Shown here: piece after piece, positions 44,986-55,796 of the stretch
Layout: the number at the start of each line of letters is the position of its first letter
Position numbering within the stretch: position 1 is the stretch's first letter
Assembly: GCF_051020955.1 (NCBI RefSeq)
Contig: NC_135018.1
Location: 6,552,939 to 6,616,938 of the forward strand
Reading direction: 5' to 3'
From: Megalopta genalis
Lineage: Eukaryota > Arthropoda > Insecta > Hymenoptera > Halictidae
DNA: 64,000 nt
Notes under the pieces: model-generated
The model's database searches: none
The model's input: the letters and a program-made list of their open reading frames with translations, nothing else
What the model was told of the DNA's origin: nothing
Position numbers and translations under genes: made by a program

Positions 44986-47741
44986 GGTTGAATACGAATC
45001 CATCACGAGATTCACGAGGCTCATCGAAATCTCTCGAACCCTGCTTAATCCCGTGGTGATCCACGATGCCGGTCACGCGACCGGTGCTTGGCGTAAAATA
45101 CTATCGCGGCCAGTAATTCGCAAGAGCGGGGGATAGTTGTAAGGTTCGAGCATGGCTTGGCAGCGGGATTAAAAAATATAAATCGCGCGGACCCGCCTTG
45201 AAGCGCAGTTTCTATTTCGTCCGCCGTGGCTCGAGCGTATTTCAAGAGGAAACCTGTGGCCGAATAAGAATTTCCTGCGACCAGGATCTACGATTCCTGC
45301 ATATTTTCTCTCTCTTTATCTATCTCTCTAACACACATTCTCTCTCTCTATCTCTTTCTCTCTGTCTATTCTTTCTGCTCCAGTTTCGTCGCATCCGCAA
45401 CGTCTATGAAATTAAAACGGGACCGTGTTTACGGCCGATATCTGTTTCCCGATGTCCGACGGATTTCGTCGCATTTATTAGGTCGTTGCAGATGAAATGG
45501 CGGTTTCTGAATTCGTTTAGTTCAACTTTTATTCAATACACTTGACCCCTATAACTCTTCGATGCACATGATTTTAAAGAAAGTAAAAACCCAAGTTGCA
45601 CAGAATATATCTGTTCTATTGCAAACGAATATAATATGTCTATATTAAAAGATATGTAGTAAATAAAAACAGTAGTACTTTGGTCTCATTTTGCGATAGC
45701 TACTCGCATACAGCCGCGCAAAATTAAAGCATGAATTCTGAAAAGCCGCCGTTTCAAGTGCAACAACCTAAATAAATTTGTCGTTAATGCCGTCCGTGAG
45801 AACGATCGCGTTTCGTTAATATTGTTTGTCGCGAGACGCGAGGCCTTCTCCGCAAATTGACCGACCTGCAATAATCTCTCTCCGCGATGGAACTCTTTAA
45901 CCGGCAACGGAATGAAAAAGAGGCTTTTAATACGGGCCGGGGTCTCGTGTTCGGGGAAATTACAAGCTGCCGGCTCTTTATAGACGGCGTTTATGATATC
46001 ATTACCGGCGATCTTTATTCTGTGTCGCGCGCTTCGTACGAGTTCCCACGGTACGAGGATTTTCGTGAAATTAAAACGTGGACGAAATTCGAAACGAGAC
46101 GGGGGCGGAATTGTTTCCCCGTGGCTCATGCAGGTTCGCGGAATCGTTTCGACGATAACTACTGATGAACCGACTGCGGATTATGGGAATTTTTTTTTAA
46201 CGTTTGTGTGATTTACGGATTCGAAACGGGAAAGCATTTCGAATGAAAAGTATGGAGTTTTACGAAAATGTTGCTATGAGTGCGCTTGGATGTTGAAGTT
46301 TTTCTGATAATTGTTGCTTGCGCTTTTACTGTGTGATTTATTGGAGTTATTTCTCTGATCTGATTTTTCTCGCGAGATTTTACGTAAATAAATGAGTGCT
46401 ACCTCTTGCAATGATTACTGTGCGTTCATACCATTTATCGATTCCTGAAAACTTGGTACAGGAAAATATTTAATGTAGCTTGCAATTAATGGAACTGCGT
46501 ATACAGTTCTCGCAGAATTCTTGCATCTATTCCGAAATTAATTATCGACGAATTCATCGGATTTTTGTTATACTTTTCACAATGTACAATACAGAATTTA
46601 TTTGAACTTTTTTTCTTAGCACTTTGAAAAATCCTCGTCCACAAGGGGCTGAATTAAAAATTACGAGAAAGGACATTATGATGCCCATGGTGGATTTATT
46701 GTTAAAACTCGATATAAAAGAATTTTCGACGAAGCACATAGAAATTTGGTGTATTGGCGAATAGGGATTGGAACTATTCAGAAAATAATTGTTGGAAGCA
46801 ACGCTTGACATTTCTTTTTTACGAACACTTAATAATAATTTGTTTCGTTCATTTGTTCATTCTGCTCGAATGGGATCGCGCCGGTATCAGCTACGGCTTT
46901 TAGAAAAATCAGAATCTGCAGGGAGGACGCGCAATTAAAATTCTTTTTGCAGATTGCACTATGAACAAGGGCGGAGCCTACGTCGGGTATGGCATGCTCA
47001 TGCGACGCGTAAAAACTGTGTTAATTTATTTAAAAAAGAAGAACGAAGCGTATTTACAACTCAAAGGGAATCTCGCAGTTTTTACAGGGAAAAGTTCGCT
47101 CTCCGTTTGCGCCGGAAGTACGTGCCATTAAAAGATTTATTCAAATTTCTGTAATTCATCTGCATTTCAAAATTGGAAACTACGAAAATTAGCGCTGCTG
47201 TGTGTTACAGTCGCTGGAGACAGTGCTTGAGAAATATTCTTGACAAATTGTACTCGTTTTTCGATTATTATTACCAGGCGTTCAATTGTCTGATTCACAT
47301 CAAATTTCTACGGTTTAAAGTCCCACTTATGCTTCTTTACCATATTTATCGTGCAGAGAGAATAAATATCACCGTCATAATTTCCTTCATAATAGGGACG
47401 AACTATTATTATATTTCATAGATTTATAAAATTAACTTCATAATTGTATATATTAATTGTAAAAATAATTGAATAATTAGGTATATATTCATAAGTTTTA
47501 CAGTAAATCAAATTTGGTGGAGTGGAAGCACTTGCTCAATGAAAAGTGAAACACATAATCGAGCTGTTGAAAGCAGAAACACAGTAAGTCAAAAATGTTA
47601 ATCCATGTAAAGTAAACGCTCTGTAAAATGCAGTAACATACAACGTTCTTACAACCGTTTTGTGTAAGCCACTTTCAAACTTCGACCTAAAATAATAAAA
47701 AAGATCAAACAAAATATTAAATTAAATATGATCTAATAATA
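44735..47741. other. mixed DNA with microsatellites, no gene recognised
   Basis: An (AG)n run is at 44928-44982 and a CT-rich run at 45307-45363. About 45030-46170 is CpG-rich with frames up to 147 codons and no domain. From 46200 to 47740 the DNA is AT-rich and I see nothing to annotate. Confidence 0.45.
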
Positions 47742-47945
47742 TTACATCAATCTAGCAAAAAATTGACTCGTACCACTCACACCCACCATTCTAATATTTA
47801 GTTTATTTTCGTTATCGTTAGAACGAACACCACCATGATGTTGTTCACTAACTATATCGCATGTTCGATGAACAGTTTTCTCTGCCATATTCTGTACGAA
47901 ATTTTCATCCAACTTCTGCATAACTTTCACCGAATTTGCAATAAT
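47742..47945 (-). CDS. weak candidate coding segment, unrecognised
   Basis: Between an upstream TAA and a stop at 47742 the minus strand is open for about 66 codons with protein-like composition (KLDENFVQNMAEKT, then RMVGVSGTSQFFARLM). No clear ATG at the front beyond an internal one, and the acceptor is uncertain (TTATGCAG before AAGTTGG). It could be a last exon of a minus-strand gene or chance. Confidence 0.2.
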   Translation of the reverse strand: MIANSVKVMQKLDENFVQNMAEKTVHRTCDIVSEQHHGGVRSNDNENKLNIRMVGVSGTSQFFARLM

Positions 47946-49439
47946 TTATAATAATAAACAGACGCTGCCGAATCGAATATCTCTCCATTTTTCTTCACCG
48001 CAATGTTTCGACCTGTTAAATGTCGAATAATATATGGCAGTCTAGTGCAATAAATTTAAATGGCGCGAAATTTAAAAGTGACACTAAAAAATAGTAGGCA
48101 CTCTTTATCGTTTCTTTGAGCAGTATATTACAAGCAACCGAAAGCAATACAGAATCTCAACGAAGCCGGATAAAATTGGATCATGCCGACCCTCCCCGTC
48201 CGGACCACAGTCATCTGGCCAGGATAACGAAGTTCTCAGCGTGCATTTCGAACAACGGGAAGCGTCGTTACGTCTCCGAGGAATCGAATCCCGAAAAAAA
48301 ATCCGCTCGCAGTCAGATTCAATAATCGAAGGAAACGGCGGCGTGGCGGGAGGCCGCGCGACCCGGTATTGTATCGGCAGAAAAGGCACTGTCTATTCCG
48401 TGAGAAGGCGGCAGAGAGCGAGAGACCGGATAGAGACTCTCCCCGTTGATCGTTGAATATACAGGGCGATTCTGCGATTCGCGCACGATCTTCTCGCGAT
48501 AGAATTTCAATGAGGGTGGGAACCGAGTCGACCCCGGCTGTATCGAGTGGTTGCGCCGATGGAAAAGCGCGCCGGAATCGTTCGATAAGCAGCCCGACCC
48601 GATGGAACCGCGCTGGAAAAAAAATCGTCGGGCTTCGTTTCCTTAATTCTCGAGTCGACCTGCGTCACGTCGCACCGAAACGAGCGGCACCTGTATCGAA
48701 TATGGTGCCCGCGAAAAAACTGGGCCACGCTGCTGGAGGCATTTGGTAGAACGATAATTAGGCTTTCCGCAGCCGCTTCTTGCGCCTTTCATATCCGCTT
48801 CACGGGGAACGCCCGCTTCTTATCGAATCAGCTTTTTGTTCTAACGACGAGGATTTTTTGCGATAAACCTAAATACGCGAAATCACCGGGTTCGTTTCGT
48901 TTCTTCGTTTGCGAGGTAGTTCGAACATTCTGTCCGTGTTCTCCAGTCTTCTGCGCGTGCGGTGAACATGCCAATTAAGGTGCAAACATAATAGCCTGCG
49001 CATTTTTATTATTTCAAGTCCAAGGGTGTAACCAGGTGGGGACAAGTGGGACGCTTGCCCCTCACCCCTTTAGCTAGTGGTCGACGACCGGCTAACGTAA
49101 TATGTAAGCATAAACGTTGTTTATGAAAAGTTAATCTGAGATTCGATGTCCATAGAAAACGAACTAAGATTCAAAGTTAATTTTTTTCCCGGGAATAAAC
49201 GACAGAGAAGTGATCTTTAAAGCGTTGTGCAATTACTCAATTTACAGAAACTACGTTAAATAAATTGCTGTTCCACTTAGAATAATAAAAAGAATAGTAG
49301 ATCCACCAGAAGAATCTTCGATTATATAAGTTTGGAAATATGAAGGAACGAAGCTCGGAATTGTTATTAACATCGTCAACAATACAGTTGCGAAAATGAT
49401 CCGCCGTCCGAGGGTTAACATCTAATCAAAATTTGAATC
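47946..49439. other. CpG-rich block (48150-49000) and flanks, no gene recognised
   Basis: Overlapping frames on both strands of up to 98 codons, none recognised. The DNA returns to AT-rich by 49100. Confidence 0.4.
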
Positions 49440-49690
49440 ATTCAGTCGAATTTCAAAAAAAACTTATTACTCAGCTACGTGTTTTATGCATTTATGAGAA
49501 AAATGAATAGGTCGAGCATAGAATTATAAAGTGATTAGAAGAATTCGAGGATATCGTTTTCAACTTATCATAATAATCGAAGGGAACAAAGCATTCTCAA
49601 TTGATTTAGGTTCTTACAATAAACTGAAACAATTTTTATTTTGCACAAAGATCCGCAGTCTAGTTATTGCGTTTTAAAAGGTGTTCGAAT
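49440..49690 (+). repeat. decayed MITE-like segment related to 5443-5818
   Basis: Shares TTTTATGCATTTATG followed by RGAAAAATGA, and CAATTTTTATT followed by ATCCGCAGTCTA, in the same order as 5530-5746. It then continues into TATTGCGTTTTAAAAGGTGT, which resembles the right end of the foldback element at 24983. Probably fragments of two old MITEs joined. Confidence 0.45.
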
Positions 49691-51052
49691 ACTCTTTACC
49701 ACGGATGGTAGAATGTGCTTCGAAGAGTGTCGTACAATATCTTCCAAGGTGGAATTTCATCGCTTTTTCTCGCGGCAGAGCGAAACGGCGAACGATCGGC
49801 GATTTTCCCGGAAATTTCCCGCAACACTTTCCATCCCGCAGTCTTTCACCCATGTCGCGTAAATAACCGGGAGTCGTGGAAGGGCGCAGAGCTGGATTTC
49901 CATGCGGAGCGCTCCGAATTTCGCCCGGAAACGGGCTAAGCGGCGCGGAGCGGCTCGGCTCGGCGCGGCGCCCGGACTCTCCTTTTGGCCTCGCGGGCTG
50001 GACGACCGCTGAAATACGTGTTCGCGGGATTTCCACGGGCATTGATACGTGCCGACGAAACCACGGTGGCCGGGGTTCACGCGGCTCTGCCAAACACGGA
50101 GAATGTTTTTGTTAGGTTCCCGGGGCTGACCGGGCCGCGTAGATCAAGGCTGGCCCGCGAACCCCTGTGTCCGACAGGCTAGTCGCACTTTGGTCTCCGC
50201 TGCGACAATGTCGTTAAAGCGACCAACCCTGCCGCCCAGCGAAACGCTATCGAGCTGGCCGCGAGTCCATCCTGCGGTGCCATGCTCGCGATAACTATAA
50301 AACCGGCTGTTCCCGTCGATGCCAGCGGCAAACTCTCGTCGCAAAATCTTCTACCGAATTTGTAGAATCTTTCTTTCGTAGACGTTCCGACATCCGTGCA
50401 TTTGACCGTCTTTTTACCGACTTGACAATTTTTCTTTGCTAAGAATAACACAGTACGGTGGAAGTCTATTAAATTATGACAAACTGAAGTGATCCGTTTC
50501 TTAGCTGACATTACAATGGACGTTAAATTTTCGACATACGCGAGGTGCGCGAGGAGAGCAATAAAACGATAGAGAAAAATCGTGCCTTCAATTTCGTGGA
50601 ACCGTTGCGTAGGAGAACTTCGTTCTTCAAGTTCACGGTGATTGCAGTCGCAAAGACAATTTCTGAAGCTATCTAGAGCCGTTTGAATCTATGTCATCTT
50701 CGACAAATTTTAGCTTTTACAATCTCGTGGATCTTTTCATGCTGACTTCGTCTAGTAATATTTATTTTTTAAAAAACTGAAGACGTTGAAAGCACGGATT
50801 TCACCCTATCAAATGTGCCTGGATAGAGTTCTGTGCGATTCTTTAACAGGACGTAACAGAATATTGAATGCTAATATGGTCCACCTAGCTAATATGGTCT
50901 CACCAATTTTCATCTAATTGCTATCATCAACGTCTCTTGAAACAGGATCAAGGTACATTAAATTCTGCAGTCATCTTAAAGAGAACACTTCAATCTTCAA
51001 ATCCACGATCATTCGAACAACGATAGAATTTGTTGCTACCTTGCAAGCCTGT
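49691..51052. other. CpG-rich block (49690-50350) then AT-rich DNA
   Basis: Six overlapping open frames of 61 to 139 codons on both strands in the GC-rich part, without domains. The AT-rich remainder shows nothing. Confidence 0.4.
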
Positions 51053-51239
51053 TTAACACGTTGACTGCCGCGTCACCCGTATTCGGGTGACAGCAAAAGT
51101 TCTCATCAGGCCACGTCACCCGTAATTCGGGTGACGCTGATTTGACTACTTACAAAGGATTTCCGAAAATATTTCGACAAATATTCTACAGGAGGTAATG
51201 AAACTATTGAATTCTTATAAAAATGGTTTATTAAAAAAA

Positions 51240-51553
51240 TTATTCGCAGTGTATAACATTAAAACATTCTCTGCAAAGTTGAGGTTGATCAGGACAGCTT
51301 GGACAAAAAGTTGTTGGTTTTTTCAGATTTGCTCGTGCCTCTGATCGGTCCATTTCGTATCTTTTATTTGAGCTTTTATTTGATCTGTAGCTTCCCCAGT
51401 ATCATCAACATTTCTTTCTTCTTCCATGACCAATTCTCGTAAAATCCCGTCAATAGTATCTTCATAACATTCGTTATCACTAAGATTGTATTTATCAGTA
51501 TCCGAATCAGAATCTGACGATGTAATTCTATTTATGCTTCTCCTTCCAGGCAA
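51240..51553 (-). pseudogene. piggyBac transposase, N-terminus joined to C-terminal tail
   Basis: The N-terminal part (51323-51553) begins MPGRRSINRITSSDSDSD and continues acidic (DNECYEDTIDG), as piggyBac N-termini commonly are. In another frame the C-terminal cysteine-rich tail follows: KKPTTFCPSCPDQPQLCREC then FNVIHCE and a stop at 51240. The CxxCP...C..CF..H pattern is the piggyBac C-terminal domain. The DDD catalytic core is absent and the two parts are out of frame, so no active enzyme is possible. Confidence 0.85.
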
Positions 51554-51829
51554 TCCGATCTCTTTTCATTATTGAAAAAAAATAAGGGCAGAGATTTTAA
51601 GTTATACCATTTGGTACTCGGCAAAGATTCCAACTGTTCATGCAGGAACAGAAACAGACATGAATTAACAGAATCTGACGATGTAATTCTATTTATGCTT
51701 CTCCTTCCAGGCAATCCGATCTCTTTTCATTATTGAACAAAAATAAGGGCAGAGATTTTAAGTTATACCATTCGGTACTCGGCAAAGATTCCAACTGTTC
51801 ATGCAGGAACAGAAACAGACATGAATTAA
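51511..51829. repeat. 159 bp tandem duplication inside the piggyBac element
   Basis: AGAATCTGACGATGTAATTC starts both units (51511 and 51670); they differ at only two or three bases. Each unit contains the transposase start codon and leader, so the start codon is present twice, but the second leads to a stop after about 60 codons. The small difference implies a recent event. Confidence 0.9.
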
Positions 51830-51902
51830 CACGCTTCCTATAGCGGCACGGGTGGCCTGTAGGAGATTTTGTTGTAAATACGCGTGGCAGTCAACGTTTT
51901 AA

Positions 51903-52842
51903 ATCTGTGTGTAACATCTTCGATGAAACAAATCATTTCCACCACGAAACTGAAACCGGACATTTCACTTTACAAAACAAGCTTAGTTAAGTTTTCCTAT
52001 CCTATTTCGTTTCACCTAGCAAAAAACACTCTGAACATTGCGAGCCGTTTATTGCAAGTTCCGCCGGTGTTTGAATTCTTCGGAACATAATGTAAGAACG
52101 AAAGCTTCCATCCAGGAGAAAGAACAATGGAGTGTATCCGTCGCGTAATCTCGGAATAACCGACCGAATCCCCGTCGTCGAATTAACCATTCCCCGGCAG
52201 TTTACAGGAGGATTGGCCCGTCCTCCTCCGACGAAGTTGTAACACGACTCGGTTTTCGCGTCGTTCCCGATACTAGTTGTCACTAAAGTTTCGTTCAGCT
52301 GTGTTCCGCGTGTGCAGTCGGCGACCGAATCGCGAAACTTTCCGCGCGTCCGACTGAGAGCGTTCTATGGCCCCTATTGTCGACGCGTTCCTGCGCAAAT
52401 CGTTTCCCGTTCGCCGCGTAAAATCATACCGAACGATTTATTAAATATGGCCGGGCACGGTTTTCGAGACGGGATTGCGGACCCGGGTCAGCCGGGAAGC
52501 GTGCCATTGACGCGACAAGACTAATTGCGACGGTAATGTGTGCCGCCGCACCTGGCGTAATACTTGCATCTTATTCTGATAACTATCGGGTGGGCGATAC
52601 AAGTGGGCGCGATCTCGTAATCTATCCTTTTTTTTACTTTAGGGCAAAGGAGACAATTACTGCCCTCTTGGCAGGCTTCAAAAGTTTTCGCTACTCTAAA
52701 CACAATTACAGCAATTTAATTGATATTTCTCATGGACTTAAAGGTTATCAAGGTTCCTTTTGTCGTTACCAATTTTCTTATGACACAAATGAAGCCAATT
52801 ACTGTGTTAAGACTAATAGGTTCTATCCTTCGTACGTTATAA
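51903..52842. other. mixed DNA with CpG-rich part, no gene recognised
   Basis: About 52100-52600 is GC-rich. A frame at 52536 runs into the microsatellite at 52843 and is rejected as a gene. Confidence 0.4.
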
Positions 52843-53036
52843 ACAATAACAATAACAATGACAATGACAATGACAATGACAATGACAATGACAATGACAA
52901 TGACAATGACAATGACAATGACAATAGCAATAGCAATAGCAATAGCAATAGCAATAATCATAACCATAACCATAGCAATAGCAATAGAAATAGCAATAGC
53001 AATCACAATCACAATAACAATAATAATAGCACAATA
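52843..53036 (+). repeat. hexanucleotide microsatellite (AAYRRC family)
   Basis: Runs of AACAAT, then about eleven ACAATG units, then AGCAAT, ATAACC/ATCACA variants. On the plus strand it translates as Asn-Asp, Asn-Ser and Asn-His dipeptides, and on the minus strand as Ile-Val runs. The block structure shows successive expansion of different point-mutant units. Confidence 0.95.
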
Positions 53037-53136
53037 ATAACGACATGGCGTAGAAGTCAAAATTATACTAGTGTTAGAATACTTTCGTTACCAACTCCAA
53101 ATACTCTGGTGTGATTTTTTGTGTGAAATATATCAC

Positions 53137-53813
53137 GGTTTGGTGATTATTATCCATAAAAATATGTAAAAGAAGACAGCACATTGAAGTACTAAAGAAA
53201 ATGGCACGCTCCACACGCTAAGTGGGTGCCCCATTGGATCCCTCCATCGGTGTTGATTACCCTTAGCTTTGGCCCTGTCGGACAGAGAGAAGCGAGCAGC
53301 GAAGCTCATGGCGGAAAAACATCGCGTACATGTTGCCGCCGAACTTTTTCTTGACCTACTCAAAATGTACATCGTTCTGACACTTCTATCGGGCCGTTTC
53401 TTCTTCAGAAATGTTTATAGAATACGATCCTGGACAGAGTTTTCGTGCTGAACGAAAAACTTTTCGTAAAAATACAAAAATATTGCGCAGAAACTGCTCA
53501 CGTCGACACTTTATTAAACTTTGACATCAATTTATTGCTAGTTAGGACCAAAAACAATTAATAAATTGCATGCCACTATATTCGGGAAACTCTCCTCTAT
53601 CTTTTAACACCAATTAGAACTTTCTAACGTTTGTACTTTTCATGCAATACCTCATTTTTGTCGAAAATTTTGGGTCTTTACAAAAGTTCGTTTATTTAAA
53701 AAACTGAGGGTGATGGAGCAATTCGGTGTTCGGATTCTTGTTCAGGGAGTGAAGCTCTACAAGAATTTCATAGTGGCTATAGGAACTCAAAAATCGTGTC
53801 GGACAGTGAAATT
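53137..53813 (+). mobile_element. second copy of the CACTG-end element, left part missing
   Basis: Matches 38209-38879 from TTTGGTGATTATTATCC to TGTCGGACAGTG. The left inverted repeat and the array that precede it in the first copy are absent; the match starts abruptly just after the microsatellite. Identity is high in the last ~310 bp (about 5 differences) but much lower across the small reading frame. Confidence 0.85.
53269..53451 (+). CDS. second copy of the small transposon-borne frame
   Basis: A 60-codon frame homologous to the end of 38298-38522, with ALSDREKRAAK and GRFFFRNVYRIRSW retained and the stop shared. About 12 residues differ. Function unknown; see the entry at 38298. Confidence 0.3.
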   Translation: MALSDREKRAAKLMAEKHRVHVAAELFLDLLKMYIVLTLLSGRFFFRNVYRIRSWTEFSC

Positions 53814-53978
53814 AGTGACGAGATAGAAGAATATTTGTCGTGCAAATTAGCCCTTTCACCAGCTCAACCAATTTTAGAAAAGTTATTCCGTTTTAAATGG
53901 TGTTCACATCCATGTATTTAAAAAACCACGATTGTAAATATTCCACCTGTTTAGCTCGAATATTATGTTTTTAGCCCG

Positions 53979-54326
53979 AAAGCTCGAAAAGCTCGAAAGC
54001 TCAAGATCATAAGCTCAATGTTCAAAGCTCAAAAGCTCAATGTTCAAAGCTCAAAAGCTCCAGATTCGTGAGCTCAATGTTCAAAAAAACTCGAAAGCTC
54101 AAACTCAAACGTTCGAGAGCTCAAAAAGCTCGAAAGCTCAAGATTCATAAGCTCAATTCTCAAAAAGCTCGAAAGCTCAAAGCTCAAGATTCATGAGCTC
54201 AATGTTAAAAAAGCTCGAAAGCTCAAGAGTCATAAGCTCAATTCTCAAAAAGCTCGAAAGCTCGAAGCTCAGAAAATAACGCTGTGACAGCTGAATACGA
54301 AATAAGACGATCCTCGTTGGAAATAA
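53979..54326 (+). repeat. AGCTC tandem array, copy B, with shared right flank
   Basis: Same composite units as 37623-38016 (CGAAAGCTCAAGATTCATAA, AGCTCAATGTTCAAA), followed by the same ~50 bp flank starting CAGAAAATAACGCTGTGACA. Here the array lies after, not before, the CACTG-end copy, separated by 165 bp of unrelated DNA. Confidence 0.9.
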
Positions 54327-55796
54327 TTATTAAGGATAGTGAGCGCGCGGGAATTACTCGCCGGGGCGAGGGGTGCCGTTAAAGTTTCAGGGTTGAACGA
54401 AAATGATCGTTGCCGATCTGCCGGGCGCATAAATTACGGCTTCGATTTTCGTAGCAGCCGGCGAAATTCTTGAACCGAAGGACGTCCATAAATTTCGGAG
54501 GTTCGGCTACGGGGGTCGCATGGTTTCAAAACTCGCGGAGGCTCCCGGGTAATTTGTAATCTTCGATTTCCCCCGGCTCGCTTGTCGTCGGCCATTGTTT
54601 GCCAAATTTATTTGTACTCTAACCGCATTGCTCAACTTAATGATAACCCTCGATCATTCCAATTTTGTATTATACAAATTTATTTCATATACAAAATTTA
54701 TGCAATTCGAAACCAACAAATATCTATCTTAACACTATTTCTACCAAAGGGGTTAAAGGACATCTTTGAAGAATATTTCATAAAAATTATTTCCTATATT
54801 TTCTATGTAATCACTTCTCGACGTTTGCTATAGTGATCACAAAATTAATTCGATAAATTGTACAATACAAAATATCGATAAGAAAAGTGCTAAATTAACG
54901 CCGAATTGGTAATTTAAAAGAAAAATGAAACTGAGTTTACTCTGATACGTGAAGTGGATAGATGCTCTAGTCAAACAGTTGGTAACAATTGAATTGAATT
55001 AAATAATCTGATAAGTCTAAATATGATTTCAAGCTTTGAGGTTCAAAGTTACATCGAGCTATAGAGGATTGATCGTAATAATGGCTGATCATTGAATTGA
55101 AACTGTTTTGGCACGTCAACGATAATGTGGATGTTGGAATTTTTAGTCTAAATTTCTCATAATTGAATATTGATTAAAATATATTGAACTGGAATCTTAC
55201 ATGAAGTTCGTAAAATGTTGGATATAATTGCACTGAACTGTGAACTTTGAACTGTGCGTTGTTGTTTCCTTGTTAACAAAGACGACAATATAATTATAAA
55301 TTATTTTAAATACGAATTTAGCGAGGTCAGTAATGATCGAAAGCATAGTCATATCAAAACGTAATCTGATTAATTATGGACAAACATAATGAATGCGAAG
55401 TTGTATTATTAATAATTGATTCATGATGATTAGTTACAATCAAAAGACATTTCTATTTTATTGATCATTAATTTGTTTTTGGAAAATATATTTATTATTT
55501 ATAGTCATTGCATATAGTTATCATTTATTTTATATGTAGTTTTTAAATATATTTATTACAAGCTGCGATTTATACATTCTGCATAATTCTCAATATCATA
55601 TATTACGAATGCACATAAAAATGCAAATTAATCATTGAATAATTGAAAAGTAACCGATCAGTGATTGTAAGTGACAGAAGTTAATCATCGTGTCTGATTA
55701 ATCTCAAATTGTGACTGGTTGATCAATGATTGCAATTACTGCGCTTACGTTGATTAATGAAATAATACAAAAATCGATTCCAAAATAATTAATTAC
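54327..55796. other. AT-rich DNA with a short GC-rich part, no gene recognised
   Basis: About 54340-54590 is GC-rich. From 54600 on the DNA is very AT-rich; frames are short. TTAACACTATTTCTACC near 54729 may be one more decayed transposon end. Confidence 0.4.

Larger units (their letters stand above)
51053..51902 (-). mobile_element. internally deleted piggyBac element with CACGTTGACTGCC ends
   Basis: TTAA at both sides. The left end CACGTTGACTGCCGCG and right end (reverse complement) AACGTTGACTGCCACG are inverted repeats. Near the left end GTCACCCGWATTCGGGTGAC occurs twice as a near-palindrome. The element retains the start and the end of a transposase gene on the minus strand but not the catalytic middle, and it carries a fresh 159 bp tandem duplication over the start region. 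Confidence 0.9.

Noticed and set aside
52536..53114. 192-codon frame with a long Asn-Asp/Asn-Ser/Asn-His tract
   Set aside because: Half of it is the translated hexanucleotide microsatellite; the minus strand is equally open there, and the N-terminal part has no recognisable motif.
53812..53934. Short frame with DEIEEYLSCKLALS, vaguely like an hAT transposase end
   Set aside because: Only about 40 codons, lacks the tryptophan-rich signature of the hAT dimerisation region, and partly translates the transposon tip.
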